This document shows, piece by piece, positions 16,530 to 24,798 of a stretch of DNA of 64,000 bases. Position 1 is the first letter of the stretch. Every line of letters starts with the position of its first letter. Source of the stretch: Allopusillimonas ginsengisoli (GTDB taxonomy: Bacteria; Pseudomonadota; Gammaproteobacteria; Burkholderiales; Burkholderiaceae_B); contig NZ_SDQE01000002.1 of NCBI RefSeq assembly GCF_004153455.1, positions 62,001-126,000 on the forward strand, read 5' to 3'. The translations under genes were made by a program, and so were the position numbers. The notes under the pieces are model-generated. The model had not been told where the DNA came from. It saw only the letters and a program-made list of their open reading frames with translations, and did no database searches.

Positions 16530-17576
16530 TCAACGAGCAAGAAAGCCACGCAGAAAGGCGTGCAGACAGCCGCCGATCTCGGCGATGGCATATCCTCCCT
16601 CCTGGACGACAACCGTAGGCAAATTCAGTGCACGCACGCGTTGCCCCAAGTCGTAAAAGCTATCGGTATTCACTTCCAGCACGCTTAACGGATCAAGCCG
16701 ATGCGCATCAAACCCCAATGAAAGCACCAAGACGTCTGCGCCGAAGTTTCGAATGGCAGCCGCTGCGGTATCTACCGCTTCCAGCAATGCATCATTGCCG
16801 GTGCCGTGCGCCAACGGCAGATTCAGGTTGCAACCCTCGCCTTGCCCATGGCCGGTTTCATCGGCATATCCGGTTTGATAGGGGTAATACTCAATGGGAT
16901 CGGCGTGCACAGAGATGGTGAGCACATCCTGCCGCCTGTAGAAGATCTGCTGAGTGCCGTCGCCATGGTGCGTATCAACGTCCAGTGTCGCGACTTTGTT
17001 GAATCTGGAACGCAAATGCTGGGCAGCAACCGCCGCGTTGTTCACATAGCAGAACCCTGCCGCGCGATCGCTGTGGGCGTGATGGCCCGACGGCCGGCAC
17101 AGGGCGTAGGCCGCGCTTTCGCCATGCATGACTGCCTCGCAGGCGGCCACAGCGGAATGCGCTGATCTCACTGCCGAGACATATGTTTCCGGCCCGACCG
17201 GGCAGGCAAGATCGCCCAGATAATACGCAGCCTGCGCAACGACCGACGTAGAGCGACATGGGGGACGCGCATCATCTTCCACCCGGCCATTCAGGTAATA
17301 GCCCACGTTCGGCAACACCTCGGGGCCGGCATTTTCAATGGCACGCCAACGCGTGTAGACCTCCTTCAGGAATCGCAGATAGTGCGGAGCATGAACCGCC
17401 TCTAACGGCGCCAGTCCGTAATCCTTGGGTTCGGACAAAGGTATGTTCAACTGGCTCAGCGCATCCAAGAGCACTTGCGTACGCTGGGGTAGATCCTTGC
17501 CTTCGCATATCCGCCCCACCCGCATGAACTGGCGGGGATCGTGCAACATCTGATCGGGTGAAAAAAATGCATGCAT
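16530..17576 (-). CDS. histone-deacetylase-fold amidohydrolase (acetylpolyamine amidohydrolase-like)
   Basis: A 348-residue class II histone-deacetylase-family protein. Active-site motifs are SGHHAHSDRAAGFCYVNN and DVDTHHGDGTQ, carrying the catalytic His pair and Zn ligands. The N-terminus and length match bacterial acetylpolyamine amidohydrolases. The start at 17576 is set by GGAG 6 bases upstream and follows the ThDP gene by 13 bases. Expected reaction: removal of an acetyl group from an N-acetyl amine in the cytoplasm. This suggests that the operon's substrate includes acylated polyamine-like or N-acetyl amino compounds. Confidence 0.9.
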   Translation of the reverse strand: MHAFFSPDQMLHDPRQFMRVGRICEGKDLPQRTQVLLDALSQLNIPLSEPKDYGLAPLEAVHAPHYLRFLKEVYTRWRAIENAGPEVLPNVGYYLNGRVEDDARPPCRSTSVVAQAAYYLGDLACPVGPETYVSAVRSAHSAVAACEAVMHGESAAYALCRPSGHHAHSDRAAGFCYVNNAAVAAQHLRSRFNKVATLDVDTHHGDGTQQIFYRRQDVLTISVHADPIEYYPYQTGYADETGHGQGEGCNLNLPLAHGTGNDALLEAVDTAAAAIRNFGADVLVLSLGFDAHRLDPLSVLEVNTDSFYDLGQRVRALNLPTVVVQEGGYAIAEIGGCLHAFLRGFLAR

Positions 17577-17589
17577 TAGGTGCTCCGGA

Positions 17590-19293
17590 TTATTGAACGT
17601 TCTGTAAGGCAATCGCCGTATCGCGTATGGCGCTCAGGGTTGTTTCCGGCGTAATGCCTTCTACGTCGTATTGAATTTCAATCAATGCAGGCAGGCGCTC
17701 TTTTTCGGCAAAGGCAATGCAACGATCAAACGCATCGGAAAAATCCTCGGTGTGCGTAACGGTTTCACCGTGCCCACCGTACGCACGAACAATTGCGGCA
17801 AAATCAGGATTGGAAAGACCTAAGCCTATGGTGCGTCCTGGAAACTCTCTTTCCTGGTGCATGCGTATGGTGCCCCATGTGCTGTTGTTGAACAGCAGCA
17901 CCACAATGCCCAACCGTTGTTGCATGGCTGTGCCCAACTCCTGCATATTCATCTGGAAACAGCCATCGCCGGCATAGCAGACCACCACTTTTTCGGGGTG
18001 TTCAAGCTTGGCAGCGATAGCGGCTGGCAGGCCATATCCCATTGCACCCAGGATAGGTGACAGTTGGATGCCTGGCGAAGAAAACTGGATATAGCGATGA
18101 GGAAACAAAGCAAAATTTCCGGCGCCGGCAGTCACACAGGCATCCTTCGGCAAACGCTTGGCCACAATTGATGCAGCCTCGTTCAAATTCATGGGGCCAG
18201 GCATGGACAAAGGCTCCAGGCTATTCAGATAATGGGCATGCGCGTCGCGTACGTGTTGGACACGATCGGGAGGGTTCAAGGGTTGAAGTTCGGAAACGGC
18301 GGCGGCAAAACCGTGTACATCAGCCAGAATGGGCAGCGTTGGTCGATATACACGGCCCAACTCATTGCCATCTGGATAAATATGAATCAGCTTTTGCTTA
18401 GGTTGCGGGCACTCCAGCAGGGTGTAGTCCACGGTCGTAGGTTGATTCAAACGTGAACCCAGCGCAATCACCAGGTCGGCGGTCGTGATTCGCTGCGCCA
18501 GCTCGGGTGTCAGACCATAACCTACATGTCCGGCGTAGTTGGGGTGCCGATTGTCAAAGCATTCCTGACGCCGCCAGCCTACCCCTACCGGAAGCTGAAA
18601 ACGCTCGGCAAAAGCTTCCACCGTCTGACGCGCTTCCGGCCTCCAGCCATTTCCTCCCAGCAGCAAGAATGGGCGCTTGGCCGCGTCCAGCAGCGCTTGC
18701 ATCTGATTCAGTTCCGCAACCATGGGGCTGGGATGCGCCGCCTGCATGGGCAACACATCCTCCACAGCGGCTTTACCCCACAATACCTGCTCGGGCAACG
18801 CCAGCACCACCGGTCCGGGCCGGCCTTGCACCGCAACAGCAAAGGCGCGAGCCAGGTATTCAGGCAGACGTTCTGTGCAGTCCACTTGTGCCACCCATTT
18901 TGCGACGGCACCAAACATGCGACGGTAATCAATTTCCTGGAACGCATCCCGGTCTTCGGTTTCCGCGTCAACCTGCCCCACAAACAGTATCATCGGGGTG
19001 GAATCCTGATATGCGGTATGCACGCCAATACTGGCATTCGTCGCACCAGGACCGCGGGTGACAAAGCAGACGCCAGGTTTGCCCGTCAGCTTGCCGTGTG
19101 CCTCCGCCATGTAGGCGGCGCCCGCCTCCTGGCGACACGCTATCGCCTGAATGGCGTCCTGATGATCATAGAGGGCGTCTATGCAGGGCAGATAGCTTTC
19201 ACCCGCCACCATGAACACGCGCTTGACCCCATAAAGACGCAAATGGTCAATAACGATCTGCCCACCATTGCGAGTGCGTACTTCTTTTGACAT
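17590..19293 (-). CDS. ThDP-dependent enzyme, acetolactate-synthase-like
   Basis: A 567-residue thiamine-diphosphate enzyme with the full PYR, central and PP domains. Catalytic Glu56 lies in CRQEAGAAYMAE. The cofactor-binding stretch starts at AGDGCFQMNMQEL and ends at LLFNNSTWG. The start at 19293 follows AAGGTG. No small regulatory subunit gene is nearby, so branched-chain amino acid synthesis is unlikely. Relatives in catabolic operons decarboxylate 2-oxo acids (for example AruI, 5-guanidino-2-oxopentanoate decarboxylase). Between an ABC importer and a polyamine-type deacetylase plus aldehyde dehydrogenase, a 2-oxo-acid decarboxylase giving an aldehyde is a reasonable guess. Confidence 0.87.
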   Translation of the reverse strand: MSKEVRTRNGGQIVIDHLRLYGVKRVFMVAGESYLPCIDALYDHQDAIQAIACRQEAGAAYMAEAHGKLTGKPGVCFVTRGPGATNASIGVHTAYQDSTPMILFVGQVDAETEDRDAFQEIDYRRMFGAVAKWVAQVDCTERLPEYLARAFAVAVQGRPGPVVLALPEQVLWGKAAVEDVLPMQAAHPSPMVAELNQMQALLDAAKRPFLLLGGNGWRPEARQTVEAFAERFQLPVGVGWRRQECFDNRHPNYAGHVGYGLTPELAQRITTADLVIALGSRLNQPTTVDYTLLECPQPKQKLIHIYPDGNELGRVYRPTLPILADVHGFAAAVSELQPLNPPDRVQHVRDAHAHYLNSLEPLSMPGPMNLNEAASIVAKRLPKDACVTAGAGNFALFPHRYIQFSSPGIQLSPILGAMGYGLPAAIAAKLEHPEKVVVCYAGDGCFQMNMQELGTAMQQRLGIVVLLFNNSTWGTIRMHQEREFPGRTIGLGLSNPDFAAIVRAYGGHGETVTHTEDFSDAFDRCIAFAEKERLPALIEIQYDVEGITPETTLSAIRDTAIALQNVQ

Positions 19294-19333
19294 GAAAGAC
19301 ACCTTAATCTCTGTTCGTGACTGAGTCGCCGGC

Positions 19334-20956
19334 TTACGACAGCACCACGGCTGAACTGTCCCAGGCTTTTCCAGGAACAGCATCAATTAATTGCTGGGTA
19401 TAGGGATGCTGCGGCGCATCGAAGATCTGCGCAGGCGCGCCTTGTTCAACAATGGCGCCCTGATGCATTACCGCCAGTCGATGACAGATCTGCGCCGCCA
19501 CGCGCAAATCATGGGTAATGAACACGATGGCCAGATTGAACTGCCGCTGCAGATCCGCTAAAAGCGCCAACACCTGCGCCTGCACTGATACATCAAGCGC
19601 CGAAACCGACTCGTCCGCCACCAGAAGTTCAGGCTCCATGGCCAGTGCGCGAGCGATACCAATCCGCTGACGCTGCCCGCCCGAAAACTCGTTGGGATAG
19701 CGGTCAAACGCCGCCGACTGCAGGCCCACCAGTTCCAGCAGCTCCCGAGCCTTTTTTTCCGCCTTGGCAGCGCTTACGCCATTGGCAAGTGGCCCATCCA
19801 TGATGATGCGACCAGTTTTGTGCCTTGGGTTCAGCGAAGCAAAAGGATCCTGAAAGATCATCTGAATCTTCTTTCGGTAGGGCCTGAACTGATTTTCGTG
19901 CAGCTGGGCGATATCTTCGCCGTTGAACAGCAGGCTGCCACCCTCCACTGCCGTTAAACGCACCAGGCACTTGCCCAGCGTGGACTTGCCGGAACCTGAC
20001 TCACCAACAATGCCAAATGTTTCTCCACGATGCACATCAAAGCTGACATTGTTGACGGCTTGCAGTGTGCGCTTCTTGACGAACAATCCGCTGGCCAGGG
20101 TATAGGTCTTTTGCAGATTTTTTACTTGAAGCAATGGAACATCCTGATCAGACCTTCGCTCTTCCGCACGCAAATGAGGAACTGCAGCGATCAAGCGCCG
20201 GGTATAGGGATGCTGCGGCTGGTTCAACACCTGCTGCGCTTGCCCCTGCTCGACCAGTATTCCTTTTTCCATGACCGCCACACGGTCGGCAATCTCGGCC
20301 ACGACACCGAAGTCGTGGGTAATGAAAATAACCCCCATTCCCATGGCGCGCTGGATGCTTTTGATCAAGGCCAATATCTGCGCCTGTGTGGTGACATCTA
20401 ACGCGGTGGTAGGTTCGTCGGCAATCACAATTGCCGGCTCCAGCGCCAACGCCATGGCAATCATCACACGCTGTCGCTGCCCGCCTGACAAGCGAAAAGG
20501 ATAGCTGTGGCGCAATCGTTCCGGATCAGGCAAGCCGACGAAGGCCAGCAACTCCAGCACTCGGGCATGGCGCGCCTTATCGGAGTGGGTTCCATGAACA
20601 GCCATCACCTCTGCAATTTGCTCACCCACCTGCATAATCGGGTTCAGGGCCGACATGGGCTCCTGAAAAATCATGCCAATATCTTTGCCGCGCCACGACA
20701 AACGCTGCTCTTCGGTCTGCTTTAACAGCTCGCTCCCCTTGAACAGGATGCTTCCTGCCTTGGGCTTCATGGCATCGGGCAGCAGCCCCATGATGGCGTT
20801 GGCGCTGACAGATTTTCCTGAGCCTGATTCACCTACGATGCAAAGAATCTCGCCAGGCGCCAAAGAGAATGACACGTTTTTCACGGCGAAGGGTCGGTCA
20901 GCTCCGCTGGGCAGCGCCACGCACAAGTCGCGTACTTCCAAAAGTGCTTCGTTCAT
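19334..20956 (-). CDS. ABC importer ATPase with two fused nucleotide-binding domains
   Basis: A 540-residue protein with two complete ATPase domains in tandem (DppD-DppF-type fusion, as in GsiA). There are two Walker A motifs of the form GESGSGKS, two signature motifs (LSGGQRQRV and FSGGQRQRIG) and two Walker B/switch regions. Both halves have the C-terminal peptide-transporter extension. It overlaps the preceding permease gene as ATGA. It energises the SBP/permease system encoded immediately upstream in the operon. Confidence 0.95.
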   Translation of the reverse strand: MNEALLEVRDLCVALPSGADRPFAVKNVSFSLAPGEILCIVGESGSGKSVSANAIMGLLPDAMKPKAGSILFKGSELLKQTEEQRLSWRGKDIGMIFQEPMSALNPIMQVGEQIAEVMAVHGTHSDKARHARVLELLAFVGLPDPERLRHSYPFRLSGGQRQRVMIAMALALEPAIVIADEPTTALDVTTQAQILALIKSIQRAMGMGVIFITHDFGVVAEIADRVAVMEKGILVEQGQAQQVLNQPQHPYTRRLIAAVPHLRAEERRSDQDVPLLQVKNLQKTYTLASGLFVKKRTLQAVNNVSFDVHRGETFGIVGESGSGKSTLGKCLVRLTAVEGGSLLFNGEDIAQLHENQFRPYRKKIQMIFQDPFASLNPRHKTGRIIMDGPLANGVSAAKAEKKARELLELVGLQSAAFDRYPNEFSGGQRQRIGIARALAMEPELLVADESVSALDVSVQAQVLALLADLQRQFNLAIVFITHDLRVAAQICHRLAVMHQGAIVEQGAPAQIFDAPQHPYTQQLIDAVPGKAWDSSAVVLS

Positions 20957-21795
20957 GCGGCACCCCGTTTGCGCAGTTGTGGGTTGAGTGCATCATTCAG
21001 GCCCTCACCGATCAGGTTGATCGCCAGGACACAGAGCAGAATTGCCAGCCCAGGCATGACGCTCATCCAGGGCGCTTCGCGCAACATGGTGCGTGCGGCA
21101 CCGATCATGTAACCCCAGCTCATCAGATTGCGGTCGCCCAGTCCGAGAAACGACAAGGCCGCTTCGGTCAGCAGGGCCGTCGCGACCATCAGCGAGGCCA
21201 TCACAATAATGGGCGACAGGGCATTGGGCAGAATCTGGCTGAAAATAATCTGACGAGGCTTTTGACCCAGCCCAATCGCCGCATGTACGAACTCGCGCTG
21301 CTTCAGCGACATGAACTCGCTGCGCACCAGGCGCGCCACAGGGGGCCAGGACACAATCACAATGGCGCAGACAATCGAATAAATAGACGGCGTGAAAATC
21401 GCGACCACAACAATGGCCATCGCCAGTTGAGGAATAGTCTGGAAGAACTCGGTAATGCGCATCAGCACATCATCAATCCAGCCCCCGTAATAGCCTGCCA
21501 TGGCTCCTATCAGAATGCCAAAGAACACTGCCACAACCGTTGACGATACGCTGATCATCAAGGAAACCCTGGCTCCATGCGCCAACCCGGCGCCTATATC
21601 TCGACCCAACATATCAGTGCCGAACCAGAATTTCGGATCCTGGAATGGCTTGACCAGAGGCTTGCCCATCATCATCCAGGGAGAGTTCTCGTACCAGACC
21701 GATGCAAAGATGGCGACGGCAATCACGACGGCGAAGATCACTGTGCCCACAATGGCACCTTTGTTCGCAAAAAACCGCTGTAAGAATTGATTCAT
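20953..21795 (-). CDS. ABC importer permease, DppC type
   Basis: A 280-residue inner-membrane permease with an N-terminal transmembrane segment, the OppC-type N-terminal region (FWFGTDMLGRD) and several hydrophobic helices; the coupling motif region is near VRSEFMSLKQREFVHAA. I start at 21795 because GGGAG precedes it by 6 bases; an ATG 18 bases upstream is less well placed. It begins one base after the stop of the DppB-type permease, and the two should form a heterodimeric channel. Confidence 0.94.
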   Translation of the reverse strand: MNQFLQRFFANKGAIVGTVIFAVVIAVAIFASVWYENSPWMMMGKPLVKPFQDPKFWFGTDMLGRDIGAGLAHGARVSLMISVSSTVVAVFFGILIGAMAGYYGGWIDDVLMRITEFFQTIPQLAMAIVVVAIFTPSIYSIVCAIVIVSWPPVARLVRSEFMSLKQREFVHAAIGLGQKPRQIIFSQILPNALSPIIVMASLMVATALLTEAALSFLGLGDRNLMSWGYMIGAARTMLREAPWMSVMPGLAILLCVLAINLIGEGLNDALNPQLRKRGAA

Positions 21796-21796
21796 G

Positions 21797-22795
21797 TCAC
21801 GCTCCCAACTCAATGCGCGGGTCGATGATTTGGTAGAACAAGTCGGTCAGCAGGTTGAACAGCACCACAATGACGGAAGTCATCAGGAACACACCCAGCA
21901 GAAGCTGATAATCGCGCTGCATCAGGGCATCGAACATCAAGCGCCCTATGCCTGGCCAACTGAACACGGTTTCTGTCAAAACCGCGCCCCCCGCCATCTG
22001 GCCCAGCTGTATTCCTGCAAACGTCACCACCGGAAGCAGGGCATTTCGCAGCACGTGGCGGCGAATGATCTGGCTGCTGGGAACCCCTTTGGCACGCGCC
22101 GTATTGACGAAATCCATGCCAATCACTTCCAGCATCGATGCACGTGTCAGGCGCGCATAGACCGCCATGAAGAAACATCCCAACGTGACGGTTGGCAGCA
22201 CAAGATGCGTGGCAATGTCCCACACGCGCGCCATCCCGGTCAGGTTTGCGCCTATGCTCTCCATGCCGAAAGCGGGCAACCAGTCCAGCATGACGGAAAA
22301 CAGAACAATCGCCAGCAATGCCAACCAGAACAGCGGCGCGGCGTATATGATCAGCGCGCCCACCATGATCACGTTGTCTATCCACTTACGACGATTGGAG
22401 AACCGGCTTTTGGCGGCCAGCACACCCAGCGTCACACCAGTAATGAGGGAGAACACGAAGGCGCAAACCATCAGCAGCAAGGTAGCGGGCAAGCGATCCA
22501 GGATCAGATCCAGCACGGGCAGGCCGTTTCGGTAGGAATAGCCAAAATCCAGCCTCAGAATACCTTCCATGTATATCCAAAGCTGATGCAGCACCGGCTT
22601 GTCCAGTCCGAACTGCTGCCGCAACTCTTCGATATATTTCGGGTCTGTAGCGCCCGCCTCTCCTGCCATGACAGCGGCCGGATCGCCTGGCGCCAAATGG
22701 ATCAGAAGAAAATTGATAACGACTACGCCGAGCACCACCAGCACGGCCTTGCCCAGGCGAGAAATCAAAAAGGAGAACAATTTCACTACACGCAT
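21797..22795 (-). CDS. ABC importer permease, DppB type
   Basis: A 332-residue inner-membrane permease of the peptide/nickel/opine class, with the family's N-terminal transmembrane helix, LAPGDPAAVMAG and a C-terminal coupling region (FVNTARAKGVPSSQII). The start is uncertain: ATG 22795 has AAGG too close, while a GTG at 22786 would have better spacing and GTG 22831 would be longer. A stem-loop (22839-22858) separates it from the binding-protein gene. Confidence 0.93.
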   Translation of the reverse strand: MRVVKLFSFLISRLGKAVLVVLGVVVINFLLIHLAPGDPAAVMAGEAGATDPKYIEELRQQFGLDKPVLHQLWIYMEGILRLDFGYSYRNGLPVLDLILDRLPATLLLMVCAFVFSLITGVTLGVLAAKSRFSNRRKWIDNVIMVGALIIYAAPLFWLALLAIVLFSVMLDWLPAFGMESIGANLTGMARVWDIATHLVLPTVTLGCFFMAVYARLTRASMLEVIGMDFVNTARAKGVPSSQIIRRHVLRNALLPVVTFAGIQLGQMAGGAVLTETVFSWPGIGRLMFDALMQRDYQLLLGVFLMTSVIVVLFNLLTDLFYQIIDPRIELGA

Positions 22796-22838
22796 CCTTG
22801 CAACGATTGCAATGAACCAGCACTTGGCCACGCCGAGG

Positions 22839-22858
22839 GCTCAGGCTTATGCCTGAGC
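22839..22858 (-). promoter_or_regulatory. intercistronic stem-loop after the binding-protein gene
   Basis: An 8-bp perfect stem (GCTCAGGC / GCCTGAGC) with a 4-base loop lies between the solute-binding-protein gene and the permease gene. Such hairpins often stabilise the upstream message or partly terminate transcription, giving more binding protein than permease. There is no U-tract, so full termination is unlikely. Confidence 0.55.
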
Positions 22859-22883
22859 TCCGGTGATTTCATGGAAATCGTGC

Positions 22884-24473
22884 TTACTTCTCTATGTATA
22901 CGTTGTCGAACGAGTCACTGACGCCGACAGCACTATCGATAAGGTTATGGACGGAGGAGTGATACAGCGTCGGATTTTCAATCTCGAACAAGTAGCCGTT
23001 AGCCACTTCTTCGACCAGCAGCTTTTGCGCTTCAGAGTAATACTTCTGACGGTCTTCCAGGGCCACTGCTGCGTCACCTGCTGTCATCAACTCGTCCGCC
23101 TTGGGGTTGACGTAGTTCTGCACGTTGGCGGTATGCGTGCCTTTCACAATATTGCTCGATAGGTATAGGCGGGAAACACCCAGCCCTGGATCGCCATACT
23201 GGAAGGCATAGTTGAAGCTCAGGTCAAAATCCCAGTTGGATACCCGGGTGAACCAACTGCCCGCATCGGAGACCGGTTCAGTGGTAACGCGAAAACCCAC
23301 CTGCTCAAGACTTTGCTTGGTGTATTCGGCGATGCGATCCCAGCTTGTGCCATAAGGCAATGGCAGCATCTTGACGGGCGTCTTGGACAGGTCCACGCCT
23401 GACTCCTTGATCAGCGCCTTGGCTTTTTTCAGATTGTGTTCGTACTTGGGCACATCCGCGTCATAGAGCAAGGTCGTGGACGCAATAGGGCCCGTCGCTA
23501 CTTTACCCAAGCCGAACAGAATGTTGTCGACGATGAACTGACGATCAAGCGCGTACATGACAGCCTGCCGGATCTTTACGTTATCAAACGGCGGGTTGCG
23601 CATGTTCATGATCATATACGCGTGCGGGGAATACATTTCCCATCCCTTCAGAGAGTATTCCGTGTCAGGAAGCGCACGCAAACGCTCAACGTCCACGTTA
23701 TCGACATCCCCGCCGCGCAGTACCTGGACATCGCCCTTCTCAAACGCCACCGCCCGCGACGCCGCGTCAGGGACCACTCGGAAAATCACCTCGTCCAGGT
23801 ATGGAAGATCAGGCTTCCAGTAGTCCGGATTTCGCTCCAGCTTGATGTACGAGCCACGTTTCCATTCCTTGAACTTGAATGGCCCGGTACCAATAGGCGT
23901 CTGATTGGCCGGGTTGGTCTTGAAGTTGGTCCCGGCATACAGATGCTTGGGCAAGATGGGGATGGAACCGGCCTCGAAAGCGTAAATGAACGGCGCAAAC
24001 GGCGATTTCAGCTTGAACTCAACCGTGGATTCGTCAAGCGCAGTAACCGTGTCGATATACTTGCTTATCAGTGTTCGGATACGCGGCTGCGTCTCGCGCA
24101 GGAATTCATCTACGGTAAAAACAACGTCAGCCGCCGAGAATGGCTTGCCATCATGCCACTTGACCCCTTCCTGCAGCTTGAAGGTGTAGACCAGACCGTC
24201 GTCGGAAATAGTCCATGATTTGGCCAGACTGGGCTGAGGTTGCAGATCGGCGGTATAGGTCAGCAAGCCTTGGTAGATTTTTCCGGCAACGTAAAGCGTA
24301 GGGCCTTGCTGGTTAATCCCTGACATCAGCAGCGGAGGCTCAGGCTGTACCACGGCCACCAGCGTACCGCCCTGTGTTTGAGCCTGTGCCAGGCCCAGGG
24401 TGAGCATACTTCCAGTCAGCATAACCGCCATAGAGGCGGCACGTACAACCCTTAACTTGAACTTCGCTTTCAT
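22884..24473 (-). CDS. ABC importer periplasmic binding protein (SBP family 5)
   Basis: A 529-residue extracytoplasmic solute-binding protein of family 5 (peptide, opine, nickel or related). The start at 24473 follows GGAG by 6 bases and gives a clear signal peptide ending near AQAQTQGG. Typical landmarks are LAKSWTISDDGLVYTFKL, WHDGKPFSAADVVFT and IGTGPFKFKEW. It is the first gene of the long minus-strand operon and delivers substrate to the two permeases. Family 5 ligands are often peptides or cationic amino-acid derivatives, in line with the amidases downstream. Confidence 0.94.
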   Translation of the reverse strand: MKAKFKLRVVRAASMAVMLTGSMLTLGLAQAQTQGGTLVAVVQPEPPLLMSGINQQGPTLYVAGKIYQGLLTYTADLQPQPSLAKSWTISDDGLVYTFKLQEGVKWHDGKPFSAADVVFTVDEFLRETQPRIRTLISKYIDTVTALDESTVEFKLKSPFAPFIYAFEAGSIPILPKHLYAGTNFKTNPANQTPIGTGPFKFKEWKRGSYIKLERNPDYWKPDLPYLDEVIFRVVPDAASRAVAFEKGDVQVLRGGDVDNVDVERLRALPDTEYSLKGWEMYSPHAYMIMNMRNPPFDNVKIRQAVMYALDRQFIVDNILFGLGKVATGPIASTTLLYDADVPKYEHNLKKAKALIKESGVDLSKTPVKMLPLPYGTSWDRIAEYTKQSLEQVGFRVTTEPVSDAGSWFTRVSNWDFDLSFNYAFQYGDPGLGVSRLYLSSNIVKGTHTANVQNYVNPKADELMTAGDAAVALEDRQKYYSEAQKLLVEEVANGYLFEIENPTLYHSSVHNLIDSAVGVSDSFDNVYIEK

Positions 24474-24748
24474 GCATGTCTCCAAATGATTTGTTTTTGT
24501 AGGGGCGTGTGCTACTTGCAAATCATTATGGGCATTTTCAACGCTATATATGCACGATCAGCGAGCGCCTAGCAACAGAATATTTGGCGCAACCAGCCTT
24601 ATGCCAAATAATATCCCGCATAGTTTTACCGTACTTTAGTGCGAAGAATCCGTGCAATCCCGCGCATGAATACGGTCACAAGCCCGCCTGGCCTGGCAAC
24701 CCAGCCCGGGACAAAATTTCATTCTCTTCTTGACCTGAATCAATTTTG

Positions 24749-24765
24749 AGGACACACTGTGTCCT
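24749..24765. promoter_or_regulatory. 17-bp perfect palindrome, candidate operator
   Basis: AGGACACA-C-TGTGTCCT is perfectly symmetric around base 24757. It lies 34 bases before the Bug start at 24799 and just downstream of a possible -35 box, so a bound protein would block transcription. The XRE-cupin regulator encoded at the end of the same gene group (27407-27973) is the natural candidate partner. Confidence 0.55.
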
Positions 24766-24775
24766 ACAGAGTACA

Positions 24776-24789
24776 TATTGTCCACAATA
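24776..24789. promoter_or_regulatory. second dyad TATTGT-CC-ACAATA
   Basis: Six-base perfect arms around CC, immediately before the AGGAGG ribosome-binding site of the Bug gene at 24799. It could be a second operator half or a small hairpin affecting translation. Its proximity to the ribosome-binding site favours a repressing role. Confidence 0.4.
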
Positions 24790-24798
24790 GGAGGAGTC

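Larger units (their letters stand above)
24474..24798. other. divergent regulatory interval with palindromes
   Basis: This 325-base gap separates two divergent operons and holds no credible gene. The part nearest the plus-strand Bug gene has a TTGACC (24730-24735) that could be a -35 element, followed by two strong palindromes listed separately. I saw no convincing consensus promoter for the minus-strand ABC operon. Confidence 0.6.

Noticed and set aside
18526-19290. A 254-codon plus-strand open frame
   Set aside because: It is antisense to the ThDP enzyme gene and shows no domain or credible start.
21794-22921. A 375-codon plus-strand open frame
   Set aside because: It is antisense to the DppB-type permease gene, is rich in His and Gln as expected of a shadow frame, and has no recognisable family.
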